Assembly (NCBI GenBank): GCA_003482905.1
Contig: DMXM01000040.1
Location: 1 to 55,626, forward strand
Length of the DNA: 55,626 bases
Direction: 5' to 3'
Source of the DNA: Elusimicrobiota bacterium
GTDB taxonomy: Bacteria > Elusimicrobiota > Elusimicrobia > Elusimicrobiales > UBA9959
Shown: positions 25,401 to 34,061 of the stretch, in pieces
Layout of the letters: every line of letters begins with the position of its first letter
How positions within the stretch are numbered: position 1 is the first letter of the stretch
Notes under the pieces: model-generated
Told to the model about the DNA's origin: nothing
The model's input: only the letters and a program-made list of their open reading frames with translations
Databases searched by the model: none
Made by a program: the position numbers and the translations under genes

Positions 25401-28187
25401 TTAGGCCAGGTGCTCTTTCAGGTAGGCGCCCGTGTGGGAGCCGCGTGTTTTTAGAACGTCCCTTACCGGCCCGGAGAAGACCAGCCTGCCGCCGGCGTCG
25501 CCGCCCTCGGGGCCAAGCTCGATGAGCCAGTCGGAGGCCGAGATCACGTCCAGGTTGTGTTCTATGACCAGCACGGTATTGCCGGCGTCGGCCAGGCGGT
25601 GCAGGACTTTCAGGAGTTTCTCTACGTCGGCGAAATGCAGGCCGGTGGTGGGTTCGTCCAGTATGTAAAGCGTGCGTCCGGTAGCCCGGCGGGCCAGCTG
25701 TTCCGCCAGCTTCAGGCGCTGGGCTTCGCCGCCGGACAGCGTGGTGGCGCTTTGGCCCAGTTTCAGGTAATCCAGGCCCACCTCGCTCATGGTGGCGAGT
25801 ATCTTGGAGATGCGCGGGATCTCGGAGAACAGTCTCCGCGCCTCTTCCACCGACAGGTTCAGCACGTCGGCGATGCTGTGCTCCTTGAATTTTACCGCCA
25901 GCGTGTCCTCGTTGAACCTGTGGCCGCCGCATTCGTCGCACTTGACGTAGACGTCGGGCAGGAACTGCATCTGTATCTTTATGGTGCCGTCGCCCTGGCA
26001 CGCTTCGCAGCGGCCGCCTTTGACGTTGAACGAGAAGCGGCCGGGCTCGTAGCCGCGGCGTTTGGCTTCCGGCAGCGCGGCGAAAAGGTCCCGGATGTGG
26101 TTGAACACCCCGCTGTAAGTGGAAGGGTTGGACCTGGGCGTGCGGCCGATGGGGGACTGGTCCACGATTATCACCTTGTCTATCTGGGCGGCGCCTTTCA
26201 TGGAACGGAAATCCCCCGGAACCTCCTTGGAACCATAGAGCTCCCTGGCGAGCGCCTTGTAGACTATTTCATACAGCAGGGTGGACTTGCCCGAGCCGGA
26301 AACCCCGCAGATGCTTACGAATAATCCAAGCGGTATTTTTACGTCCACGTTCTTGAGGTTGAACTGGCGCGCCCCGGTGAATTCCAGGAACTTGCCGGAA
26401 TGCGGGCGGGGCCCGCGTTTAACGGTGGCGGAGAGCTTGCCGCTCAGGAAGGGCCCCGTCACGGAATTGGGGTCTTTCATTATCTGGGCGGGCGTGCCCT
26501 GGGCCACGATATAGCCGCCGGAGAGGCCGGCGCCGGGGCCCAGGTCTATCACGTGGTCCGCGCCGCGGATGACCGCCTCGTCGTGTTCCACCACCAGCAG
26601 GGTATTGCCGATGTCGCGCAGGGACTTTAAGGTGTTTATGAGCTGCGCGTTGTCGCGCTGGTGCAGGCCGATGGTCGGCTCGTCCAGCACGTAAAGCACG
26701 CCCGTAAGCCCTGAGCCTATCTGCGTGGCCAGCTGTATGCGCTGGGCTTCCCCGCCCGAAAGGGTCTCCGACCGCCGGTCCAGGGAGATGTAGCCGAGCC
26801 CGACGTTATTAAGAAAGGTCAGACGGGAATTTATCTCTTTGAGGATGAGGCGGGCTATGGCACGTTCTTTTTCCGTGAGCTCCACGGCGGCCATAAAAGT
26901 TTTAGCCGCGGCGATGGGCAGCCCGGTAACCTGCGCGATATTGCTGCCGCCGATCAGCACGCTCAAGCCTTCGGGCTTAAGCCTTAGCCCTTTGCACATC
27001 GGGCAGACTGTCTCGCGCATGAACTTGGTGTAGATCTCCTCTTTTACGAACTCGGATTCGCTCTCCGTGTGGCGGCGCTTCAGGTTGGTGACAACGCCCT
27101 CGAAGTCCCCGGCTCCGTTGAGCAGGAGGTCGCGGTGGGCTTTGGGCAGGTCCTTCCAGGGCTTGTCCAGGTCTATGCCGTTCTCGGCGGCCGCGGCGTT
27201 AAGCATTTCAGCGTAATAGCCGGACCAGGAGCCTTTCCACCTGTGCGTGCGGGTGGTGACCGGGTTGGCCCAGGCCTCCAGCGCCCCGTCGTTGACTGAC
27301 TTGGACGTATCCGGAACTACCAGGTCCGGGTCTATCTCTATCTTTATGCCGAGACCGCCGCATCCGGCGCAGGCGCCGTGGGGGGAGTTGAAAGAGAACA
27401 GGCGCGGCTCAAGCTCCGGAAAACTGATCCCGCAGGACGGGCAGGCGTTCTTCTCGCTGTAGAGGACGGCGTCGGAGCCGCTTTCGGCGCTCAACAGGCC
27501 TTTGGACTGGGCTAAAGCCAGCTCTACCGCCTCGCTCAAGCGCTCGCGGTCGGAAGCGGCCACGGTGAATTCGTCCACGAACAGGTCGATGTCGTGCTTT
27601 ACATAGCGCTTCAGGGCGGGAGGGGTTTCAAGCTGAAAGACCTTGCCGTCCGCGCGGGCCCTGGTGAAACCGCTTTTGCGCAGGCGCGCGAAAAGTTCCT
27701 CGTAAGTGCCGCTGTGCCCGCGCACTAGCGGGGAAAAAATCCTGGTCTTCCTGCCGCCGTACTTCGCAAGTATTTCCTGGGCTATCCCCTGGGCCGACCA
27801 GGCTTTTATGGGTTTATGGCAGGAGGGGCAGTATGGGCGCCCGGCCTTGGCGAACAGCAGGCGCAGGTAATCGTAGATCTCGGTGACCGTGCCTACGGTG
27901 GAGCGCGGGTTCTTGGAAGGGGAGTGCTGCTGTATGGCTATGGCGGGAGAGAGGCCTTCTATGGAGTCCACGTCGGGCTTGTCCATCTGCTCCAGGAACT
28001 GGCGGGCGTAGGCCGACAGGGATTCCACGTAGCGGCGCTGGCCTTCCGCGTAGATGGTGTCGAAGGCGAGGGTGGATTTGCCGGAGCCGGAGAGCCCGGT
28101 TATCACCACCAGTTTGTTCTTGGGGATCTCCAGGCTGATGTTCTTAAGGTTGTGCGAGCGGGCGCCGCTGACAATTATTTTATCCAT
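25401..28187 (-). CDS. uvrA: UvrABC excinuclease subunit A
   Basis: Damage-recognition ATPase of nucleotide excision repair, 928 aa, full length. Seen: first Walker A GLSGSGKS at residues 31-38, the UvrA dimer/zinc segments CPSCHKP and CPSCGISFPELEPR, ABC signature LSGGEAQRIQLA, second Walker A GVSGSGKST, the zinc-finger GGRCEACQGDG...YVKCDECGGHR, and a second LSGGEAQRLKLA with the DEPTTGLH Walker B. No ribosome site stands out before ATG 28187. It lies 17 bases downstream of nadB on the same strand and is likely cotranscribed with it; the pairing has no obvious functional meaning. Confidence 0.97.
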   Translation of the reverse strand: MDKIIVSGARSHNLKNISLEIPKNKLVVITGLSGSGKSTLAFDTIYAEGQRRYVESLSAYARQFLEQMDKPDVDSIEGLSPAIAIQQHSPSKNPRSTVGTVTEIYDYLRLLFAKAGRPYCPSCHKPIKAWSAQGIAQEILAKYGGRKTRIFSPLVRGHSGTYEELFARLRKSGFTRARADGKVFQLETPPALKRYVKHDIDLFVDEFTVAASDRERLSEAVELALAQSKGLLSAESGSDAVLYSEKNACPSCGISFPELEPRLFSFNSPHGACAGCGGLGIKIEIDPDLVVPDTSKSVNDGALEAWANPVTTRTHRWKGSWSGYYAEMLNAAAAENGIDLDKPWKDLPKAHRDLLLNGAGDFEGVVTNLKRRHTESESEFVKEEIYTKFMRETVCPMCKGLRLKPEGLSVLIGGSNIAQVTGLPIAAAKTFMAAVELTEKERAIARLILKEINSRLTFLNNVGLGYISLDRRSETLSGGEAQRIQLATQIGSGLTGVLYVLDEPTIGLHQRDNAQLINTLKSLRDIGNTLLVVEHDEAVIRGADHVIDLGPGAGLSGGYIVAQGTPAQIMKDPNSVTGPFLSGKLSATVKRGPRPHSGKFLEFTGARQFNLKNVDVKIPLGLFVSICGVSGSGKSTLLYEIVYKALARELYGSKEVPGDFRSMKGAAQIDKVIIVDQSPIGRTPRSNPSTYSGVFNHIRDLFAALPEAKRRGYEPGRFSFNVKGGRCEACQGDGTIKIQMQFLPDVYVKCDECGGHRFNEDTLAVKFKEHSIADVLNLSVEEARRLFSEIPRISKILATMSEVGLDYLKLGQSATTLSGGEAQRLKLAEQLARRATGRTLYILDEPTTGLHFADVEKLLKVLHRLADAGNTVLVIEHNLDVISASDWLIELGPEGGDAGGRLVFSGPVRDVLKTRGSHTGAYLKEHLA

Positions 28188-28204
28188 AGAGCTGAACGCC
28201 GGCG

Positions 28205-29800
28205 CTATCCCCGGTACCTGTCGACCAGCGTCGGTTTAAGGAAGCGGGCGGAAGGTCTGGGATAGTCCACCGTATAGTGCAGGCCGCGGCTTTCTTTGCG
28301 GCGGCGGGCCGAATTTATAATGACGCCGGCGAGACAGGCGATATTGCGCAGCTCCAGCAGGTCGCGGGTGGGAAGGAAGTCCCAGTAGTATTTAACGATC
28401 TCCTCGGAAATCAGTTTTATGCGTTTATCGGCCCTCTCCAGGCGTTTATCGCTGCGGACAATGCCCACATAATTCCACATCAGCGTGCGGATCTCGTCCC
28501 AGTTGTGGGTTATGATCACGGCTTCGTCGGAGGGGCGGGCGTTGCCCGTAGTCCAGGGGGCCGGCCTGGAGGGGGGCGGGCGCTTGATGCGGCCGCCTTT
28601 TATGGCCTCCGCCGCGCGGTGCGCGAAAACGCAGGCTTCCAGCAGGGAGTTGGAGGCCAGGCGGTTGGCCCCGTGCAGGCCGGTGTGGGCCACCTCGCCT
28701 ATGGCGTAGAGGCCGGGCAGAGCGGTACGCCCGTGCTCGTCCACCCGCACGCCGCCGCAGAAGAAGTGGGCGGCCGGCACCACCGGGATAGGGCGCCTGG
28801 TCATGTCTATCCCCAGCTGCAGGCATTTGGCGTAAATAGTGGGGAACCTTTTCTTTAAAAAGGCCGCTTTTAAATGGGTCATGTCGAGGTAGACGCAGTC
28901 GGCGCCGGTGCGCTTCAACTCCGAGTCTATGGCCCTGGCCACTATGTCGCGCGGGGCCAGTTCCCGGTAGCGGGAGTAGTTCTTCATGAACGCGGAGCCG
29001 TCCGCGTCGCGCAATATGCCGCCCTCGCCGCGCAGGGCTTCCGAGATGAGGAACGACTTGGCCTGCGGGTGGAAGAGGCAGGTGGGGTGGAACTGCACAA
29101 ATTCCATATTGGCCAGTTCCAGGCCGGCGCGGTAGGCCATGGCCATACCGTCGCCGGTGGCCACGTCGGGATTGGAGGTGTAACGGTAGACTTTGCCGGC
29201 CCCGCCGGAGGCCAGTACGGTGGTGGCGGCCAGGAAGCTGTGCACGCGGCCCGTGGCTTCCTCCAGGGCATAGACGCCCAGGCAGGAATTGCGAGCGGGG
29301 CGCACCCGCGCCGGCCGGCTCTTAAGTATCAGGTCCACGGCCGAGTAGTAGGGGAAGAATGTGATATTGTCCCGCGCTCTGCAGGCCTCCAGGAGCGTCC
29401 GCTCTATCTCCCGCCCGGTGGCGTCGGCGGCGTGCAGGACGCGCCTGCGGGAATGCCCGCCCTCGAGGCCGAGTTCGAAGCCGCCGTCCTTGCGCGTGAA
29501 GCGGGCGCCCAGGTCCACCAGCTCCCGTATGCGCCGCGGGGCCTCGGTTATGGCCAGGTTCACTATGCGGCGGTCCGCCAGCCCCGCCCCCGTGCGCAGC
29601 GTGTCGGCGATGTGCAGTTTGAAATTATCGTCGGAGGCGGTAACGGCCGCGATGCCGCCCTGGGCCAGGTTGCTGTTGGAGATCTCGGGGGCGCGCTTGG
29701 TGAGCACGGCTACCGTGCCGGCCGCGGCGAGTTTGCTGGCGGCCAGCAGCCCCGCCGCTCCGCTGCCTACCACTATAAAATCGAACCTGTGTGTGCTCAT
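28205..29800 (-). CDS. nadB: L-aspartate oxidase
   Basis: FAD enzyme converting L-aspartate to iminoaspartate, the first step of de novo NAD synthesis; 531 aa. Seen: FAD-binding VVGSGAAGLLAASKLA at residues 10-25, SNLAQGGIAAV, the NadB-typical EGGHSRRRVLHAADATGREIE region, FHPTCLFHP, GGVRVDEHGRTALPGLYAIGEVAHTG and a C-terminal helical domain. The EGGHS...HAAD segment separates it from succinate dehydrogenase flavoproteins. nadA and nadC are not in the window. Divergent from the LPG-synthase-TM-like gene across an 89-base AT-rich intergenic region. Confidence 0.95.
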   Translation of the reverse strand: MSTHRFDFIVVGSGAAGLLAASKLAAAGTVAVLTKRAPEISNSNLAQGGIAAVTASDDNFKLHIADTLRTGAGLADRRIVNLAITEAPRRIRELVDLGARFTRKDGGFELGLEGGHSRRRVLHAADATGREIERTLLEACRARDNITFFPYYSAVDLILKSRPARVRPARNSCLGVYALEEATGRVHSFLAATTVLASGGAGKVYRYTSNPDVATGDGMAMAYRAGLELANMEFVQFHPTCLFHPQAKSFLISEALRGEGGILRDADGSAFMKNYSRYRELAPRDIVARAIDSELKRTGADCVYLDMTHLKAAFLKKRFPTIYAKCLQLGIDMTRRPIPVVPAAHFFCGGVRVDEHGRTALPGLYAIGEVAHTGLHGANRLASNSLLEACVFAHRAAEAIKGGRIKRPPPSRPAPWTTGNARPSDEAVIITHNWDEIRTLMWNYVGIVRSDKRLERADKRIKLISEEIVKYYWDFLPTRDLLELRNIACLAGVIINSARRRKESRGLHYTVDYPRPSARFLKPTLVDRYRG

Positions 29801-29889
29801 AGATCATCCGGGAACAAATGACGGCCCGGGAGAGGCGCCGCTGGCTTTGCCTAACCCACGATAATTATATAAACTAATTTTAACAAATT

Positions 29890-30951
29890 ATGAAACACGC
29901 CTCTTTGCGCAAAAAAACCGCCGTTTACGCTCCTGTAGCGTTTTCACTGGCTATACTGGGCTGGCTGATATATCCCAACCTGGGCGCCATGGCCGAAACC
30001 GTGCGCAATTCCAGCCCCTGGTGGCTGGTCCTTTCCCTTTCTTTCGCCGTCTCCAGCTACACTTTTATGGGCTTCACCCTTTGGGAGGTGCTGCGTATCC
30101 TTGGCATCCGCCTCCCTTTTATGGAGGTGGCGGGGATAGCTTTTGTCTCGACAACGGTGAATTACTTCGTTTCATCCGGAGGCATCAGCGGTTTCGCCAC
30201 CCGGGCGCACTTGCTGGGCAAGCGCAAGGTGCCGTACGGGGCCAGCGTCACCTCCTCCGTGGTAATAACGGTGCTTATCTACCTGGCGCTGGCGGTCATA
30301 GTAGTAGAGGGGGCCGTGCTGCAGTTCATTCAGACCCCGGATTTCAACCGCAGCATGACCGAGGCGCTTATCGGGGTGGCGGCGGTGGTGGGCTTCGCCT
30401 TCACGCTTACGCTGCTCTTCTTCCACCACGAACTGCGCTCGGCCTGGGCGCGCAGGGCCTTCCTGGCCGTGAACCATGTGATCTTCTTTTTCTCCAAAAA
30501 AGAGATCCCCCACGAGAATTTCAAAAAGTTCGAAGGCCAGCTGGACGAGGGGATACGCACCATCCACAGCCGCAAATACGAGCTCCCCAAAGTGATAGGC
30601 TACGTTTTCTGCGACTGGGTCAGCAATATCCTCATACTCTATTTCGCTTTCAAGGCGGTGGGGGTCTCGCTGGACGCTACCACGCTTATAGCGGGTTTCT
30701 CCTTCGGTATGCTGATGACCATTATCCCCATACTGCCCGGCGGCCTGGGGGCCATGGAAGCGGCCATGACCGCCGCCTTCTCCGGCATGGGCGTGCCCGT
30801 GGCCCAGGCGCTCACGGCCAGCCTGATCTTCCGGCTTTTCTATTACCTGCTGCCCGCCCTGGCCAGCGTATTCATCTACTGGGCGCTTCGCACGTCCGAG
30901 CCTCCCCCGAGCCCCATTCATTCCCGTCACGGCAAAGGGAACGGACAATGA
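29890..30951 (+). CDS. LPG_synthase_TM / UPF0104-type membrane protein
   Basis: Polytopic inner-membrane protein of 353 aa with about eight hydrophobic segments. Seen: the flippase-like family pattern with VNYFVSSGGISGFATRAHLL near residue 88 and, late, FSFGMLMTIIPILPGGLGAMEAAM, the conserved PGGLG(V)xE motif. This family is the membrane half of MprF lysyl-phosphatidylglycerol synthase and also includes stand-alone proteins of unknown substrate; no aminoacyl-transfer domain is present here. There is no Shine-Dalgarno before ATG 29890; a TATAAA lies at 29868-29873. It overlaps the next gene by 4 bases (ATGA). Confidence 0.85.
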   Translation: MKHASLRKKTAVYAPVAFSLAILGWLIYPNLGAMAETVRNSSPWWLVLSLSFAVSSYTFMGFTLWEVLRILGIRLPFMEVAGIAFVSTTVNYFVSSGGISGFATRAHLLGKRKVPYGASVTSSVVITVLIYLALAVIVVEGAVLQFIQTPDFNRSMTEALIGVAAVVGFAFTLTLLFFHHELRSAWARRAFLAVNHVIFFFSKKEIPHENFKKFEGQLDEGIRTIHSRKYELPKVIGYVFCDWVSNILILYFAFKAVGVSLDATTLIAGFSFGMLMTIIPILPGGLGAMEAAMTAAFSGMGVPVAQALTASLIFRLFYYLLPALASVFIYWALRTSEPPPSPIHSRHGKGNGQ

Positions 30952-31460
30952 CCGAAAGATTCATGGACAGCTCGCCCGAAATTTCACCCGAGGCCTGGGT
31001 GCACGCGTCGGCCGTGATCGTAGGAAAAGTAAAAGCGGCCGCCGAGGTCTCGGTCTGGCCCGGGGCGGTGATACGGGGCGACGTGGACCGTATTGAAATA
31101 GGGCGCGGCTCCAACATCCAGGACCTGGCCGTTCTGCACCCCAACGGCGGCAAGCCGGTGCTGGTGGGAGAGGGCGTGACCGTGGGCCATTCGGCCGTGA
31201 TCCATGGTTCCGTCATCGGCGCGCATTCCCTTATCGGCATGGGCGCTATAGTGATGGATTGCGAGATAGGGGAATTCTGCCTGGTGGCCGCCGGCTCCGT
31301 GGTGACCCCGGGGTCTAAAATTCCCCGGCGGAGCATGGTTATGGGCGCCCCGGCCAGGGTAAAGCGCCCCCTTACCGACGAAGAATGCGCCGCCCTTGTC
31401 AGATCCGAAAAAGATTATATAGCGCTGGCCGCCCGCTACCGGGCCGGGGAAGATAAATGA
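30948..31460 (+). CDS. Gamma-carbonic anhydrase family protein (YrdA/PaaY-like)
   Basis: A 170-aa left-handed beta-helix protein. The ATG at 30948 overlaps the preceding stop codon as ATGA. Seen: hexapeptide repeats from residue about 20 to 130 (VIVGKVKAAAEVSVWPGAVI, IQDLAVLHP, VTVGHSAVIHG) with His64, His81 and His86 spaced as the zinc ligands of gamma-carbonic anhydrases. Closest in plan to the YrdA/PaaY/CaiE group, for which in vivo activity varies, so CO2 hydration is not certain. A much longer open frame reaching back to 30021 runs out of frame through the membrane-protein gene and is not its true start. Confidence 0.92.
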   Translation: MTERFMDSSPEISPEAWVHASAVIVGKVKAAAEVSVWPGAVIRGDVDRIEIGRGSNIQDLAVLHPNGGKPVLVGEGVTVGHSAVIHGSVIGAHSLIGMGAIVMDCEIGEFCLVAAGSVVTPGSKIPRRSMVMGAPARVKRPLTDEECAALVRSEKDYIALAARYRAGEDK

Positions 31461-31831
31461 GCGGCCGCAAGATAGTGATGATAGAAGACAGCAAGGCGGC
31501 CTCCGCCGTGCTCAAGGAAGTGCTGGAGGCCGAGGGACACGCGGTCCTGCACGCGGCGGACGGCGTGGCCGGCCTGGCCCTGGCCCGCCGCGAGCGTCCC
31601 GACCTGATACTGCTGGACCTGCTGCTGCCGAAGCTGAACGGCTACGACGTCTGCAACGCGCTTATGCGGGACGGCCTCACGCGCCATATCCCCATTCTGA
31701 TAATTTCTACGCTCGATAATCCCGAAAGCGTAGAGAAGGCCAAACAATGCGGCGCCCGCAACTTCATGAAGAAGCCTTACAACCTGGAAGACCTGCTCCG
31801 GGAGATCAAACGGCTGCTTCCCAAAGAATAA
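31457..31831 (+). CDS. Single-domain response regulator (CheY-like receiver)
   Basis: A 124-aa stand-alone receiver domain. Seen: acidic pair E10-D11, phospho-acceptor D54 (LILLDLLLPKLNG), Ser84/Thr85 and K106 before the cis-proline (MKKPYN). No output domain, so it must act by protein contact, as CheY or pilus-type regulators do. There is no histidine kinase gene nearby. It overlaps the carbonic anhydrase gene by 4 bases and is followed by an endonuclease gene with no normal start codon, so the cluster appears translationally coupled. Confidence 0.93.
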   Translation: MSGRKIVMIEDSKAASAVLKEVLEAEGHAVLHAADGVAGLALARRERPDLILLDLLLPKLNGYDVCNALMRDGLTRHIPILIISTLDNPESVEKAKQCGARNFMKKPYNLEDLLREIKRLLPKE

Positions 31832-31836
31832 AGCAT

Positions 31837-32607
31837 ATATACCGCCGCCTGCTGCGCGCGTTCGGCCCGCAGGGCTGGTGGCCTGTTACGCCTTCACAGG
31901 GGGAAAAGCCGGTTTACAGGCCCGGTTTTTACGGCCCGCTCCGGGAAGCTGAGATATTCGAGATCTGCGCCGGGGCTATTCTTACGCAGAACACCGCCTG
32001 GAAGAACGTGGTGATGGCCATTGAAACCCTGAACGCAGCCGGGCTGATGGCTCCGGGGGAGATAGCCGCCTGCCCGCTGCCCCGCCTGGAGCGTGCCGTA
32101 AGAAGCAGCGGTTATTTCAGGCAGAAGGCCCGGCGCCTGAGGGAGTTCTGTCGCAGGGCCGGCAAAGACCATCCCGAGGGCTTCAGGGCCTGGTTCTCGT
32201 CTGCCCCGGCCGGGGAATTGCGGACTGAGCTGCTCTCTTATAAGGGAGTGGGGCCTGAAACGGCCGACTGCATGGTTCTGTACGGCGCGGGGAAACCCTC
32301 CTTCGTCGTCGACGCGTACACGCGCAGGATCGGAGAGCGGGCCGGGCTGGGCCGCCGGTCCGGCTATGAGGCGTGGAAAATAAGATTCGAGCTGTGCCTG
32401 CCGTCCGACGTAAAATTATATAATGAATATCACGCCCTTTTCGTGAGGCTGGGCAAGGATTTCTGCAGAAAGACCGGGCCGTTGTGCGGCGCCTGTCCGT
32501 TAAATTCCCTTTGTGAGAAAAACATATATGGAAAACATGGAAAAGATAGAAAAACTCCTGGACAGGGGCGAGTTCGGCCGGGCGCTGGCCGCCGTAAAAA
32601 ATACTAA
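31837..32607 (+). CDS. Endonuclease III-like DNA glycosylase (HhH-GPD, 4Fe-4S), atypical start
   Basis: Base-excision-repair glycosylase, about 256 aa. Seen: the conserved start YRRLLRAFGPQGWWP, ILTQNTAWKNV near residue 54, the helix-hairpin-helix with catalytic Lys (LSYKGVGPETADCM), the catalytic Asp in VVDAYTRRIG, and an iron-sulfur cluster loop C-x6-C-x2-C-x5-C. The frame has no ATG, GTG or TTG between the out-of-frame overlap with the receiver gene (ATG 31747) and the conserved domain; ATA 31837 or ATA 31828 (overlapping the receiver stop) is the best guess, with CTG at 31849 as a fallback. The end overlaps the next gene by 80 bases. This subfamily (WWP type) differs from classical Nth. 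Confidence 0.82.
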   Translation: MYRRLLRAFGPQGWWPVTPSQGEKPVYRPGFYGPLREAEIFEICAGAILTQNTAWKNVVMAIETLNAAGLMAPGEIAACPLPRLERAVRSSGYFRQKARRLREFCRRAGKDHPEGFRAWFSSAPAGELRTELLSYKGVGPETADCMVLYGAGKPSFVVDAYTRRIGERAGLGRRSGYEAWKIRFELCLPSDVKLYNEYHALFVRLGKDFCRKTGPLCGACPLNSLCEKNIYGKHGKDRKTPGQGRVRPGAGRRKKY

Positions 32608-33586
32608 AACCGGCCCGGGCAAAGCCCGGCTGCTATTTATGCGAGGCGAAGCCTTGCGCGGCCTGGGACTTTTTGGAGAGGCCATAAAAGAGTATGCCGC
32701 CGCCCGCAGGGCCGCCAGAGGCGACGCCGAACTTGGACTGGAAACCCTTATCAGCGAAGCGCGCTGCTGCCGCGCCTTGGGCGCGGAGCGGGGGACATTG
32801 GCCTCCGCTAAAGCGGCGCTTGCGCTTTCAAAGAAGCTGGATATTTACGGCGTGGAGGCTGAGCTGGAATGGGCGCTGGCGCTGCGGCTGGTCGGAAAGC
32901 TTCCTGAAGCCGCCAGGCTGCTGGAGAAACTCCTGAAGAATTACAAAAGAGCCTCCGACCTGGGCGGCGCGGCTTTCGCGCTCTGGGCGCTGGGCGGGCT
33001 TTACCGTCTGCAGGGGCGCTATGCCGAAGGTATAGCGGCCTTCGAGGCCTCGCTTAATTTCGCCAGGAAGGACGGCGACGAGGCGGCGGCGGGTTACGCG
33101 CTGTTCGGTATGGGGGGGCTCAGCCGGGTGGCCGGGTTCATGGGCAGGGCGCTGGACTGCTATGTGCGGGCCAGGCGGCTGTTCGCGGCCACCGACGACA
33201 CTTTTGCCAAGGCCTATGCCGAATGCGGCACCTCCAACGTTCTGCGCCAGATCGGGCGGCTGGAGGAGGCGTACGCGGGGTATGCCCGCGCGCATAAGCT
33301 GTATTCCGGCATCTCCGACTGGGCGGATCTCGGTTTTGTGGAGTGGGGGATGGGCGAGATAAAGAAAAAGAACGGAGACTTCCACGCCGCCCTCGATCAT
33401 TACAGCAAGGGCGCCGCCCTGTTCAAGGGCCGCTCGGAACCCCGCGGCGAAGCCCTCACCCTGCTCTCCCTGGCCAATCTCTACTACCTGATGGGCCAGA
33501 CCGCCCGCGCCGAGGCCCAGCACGCCGCCGCCTTTAAGTTCATCAAGCGGCACGGCCTGCACACCCACCTGGAGACCTTCACCTAA
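32528..33586 (+). CDS. Tetratricopeptide repeat protein
   Basis: A 352-aa all-helical protein with no signal peptide or membrane segment, so probably cytoplasmic. Seen: at least seven TPR-like units, for example AAFALWALGGLYRLQGRYAE, AGYALFGMGGLSRVAGFMGR, AECGTSNVLRQIGRLEEAYA and ALTLLSLANLYYLMGQTARA; the regular spacing of Gly and Ala positions supports TPR rather than HEAT. Partner unknown. ATG 32528 has GAGAA 8 bases upstream and is preferred to GTG 32513. The gene overlaps the end of the endonuclease gene by 80 bases, an unusually long overlap. It closes the plus-strand cluster. Confidence 0.8.
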   Translation: MENMEKIEKLLDRGEFGRALAAVKNTKTGPGKARLLFMRGEALRGLGLFGEAIKEYAAARRAARGDAELGLETLISEARCCRALGAERGTLASAKAALALSKKLDIYGVEAELEWALALRLVGKLPEAARLLEKLLKNYKRASDLGGAAFALWALGGLYRLQGRYAEGIAAFEASLNFARKDGDEAAAGYALFGMGGLSRVAGFMGRALDCYVRARRLFAATDDTFAKAYAECGTSNVLRQIGRLEEAYAGYARAHKLYSGISDWADLGFVEWGMGEIKKKNGDFHAALDHYSKGAALFKGRSEPRGEALTLLSLANLYYLMGQTARAEAQHAAAFKFIKRHGLHTHLETFT

Positions 33587-33618
33587 AGAATCCAAAGAAG
33601 TAAACCCACGTAAGCCCC

Positions 33619-33818
33619 GCACGTCGGATTTACGCGGGGGAACTCACGTCGAGATGCGAAGTCGGGCTGCCAAGGGGGCCGGAACGCAAAACCGGCGTCG
33701 CGCACACCGTGCGCGCGCCTGCCCGCCTCAGCCCTCGCGCTTATGCAAGCTCGGGCTTCCGGCAGGCTTTTGCTAACCCGGCCCCCTCGCCAGCCCTCCG
33801 GGCGTAAATCCGCCGTGC
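33619..33818. repeat. Inverted-repeat-bounded non-coding element I (MITE-like or structured RNA)
   Basis: A 200-base element with terminal inverted repeats of 17 bases matching at 16: GCACGTCGGATTTACGC at 33619-33635 against the reverse complement of 33802-33818 (GCACGGCGGATTTACGC). A second inner pair, GGGGGCCGG at 33674-33682 and CCGGCCCCC at 33778-33786, and a central hairpin (CGCGCAC/GTGCGCG) make the whole foldable. No open frame with coding character and no target-site duplication that I can see. Confidence 0.6.
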
Positions 33819-33865
33819 TCTGCACTAATATTAAACGATCCTGACTCCGCACAGTATTAGACTAA

Positions 33866-34039
33866 GGCAGGCGTATAATGGGAGCGGGTGGCGAGGGTAT
33901 GGGGTTGGAGGGCCCTCTCGGAGGCCGACGCTTACGTAAGCGCGGAGGCCGAGAGAGGAGGGGCGGGCACGGTGTGTCCCGACCCCGTGCCCGAGAACCC
34001 CATACCCTCGACAGGACCCGCGAACTTGCAGGCCTGCCG
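33866..34039. repeat. Dispersed repeat element II, copy A
   Basis: Perfect 15-base inverted repeats CGAGGGTATGGGGTT at 33892-33906 and (reverse complement) 33996-34010, around a central perfect palindrome CGCTTACGTAAGCG at 33929-33942. GGCAGGC occurs in inverted orientation at both outer edges. The right portion 33972-34039 recurs, inverted, at 55559-55626 with 67 of 68 bases identical. A TATAAT occurs at 33874-33879. Open frames through it are repeat-derived and not genes. Confidence 0.75.
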
Positions 34040-34061
34040 TCACGTTCGTGTTTATACCGGT

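Noticed and set aside
30021..30947. Upstream part of the 479-aa open frame that ends with the gamma-carbonic anhydrase
   Set aside because: It runs out of frame through the whole membrane-protein gene, which has clear family motifs; the repeat-helix domain starts at ATG 30948 with a 4-base overlap.
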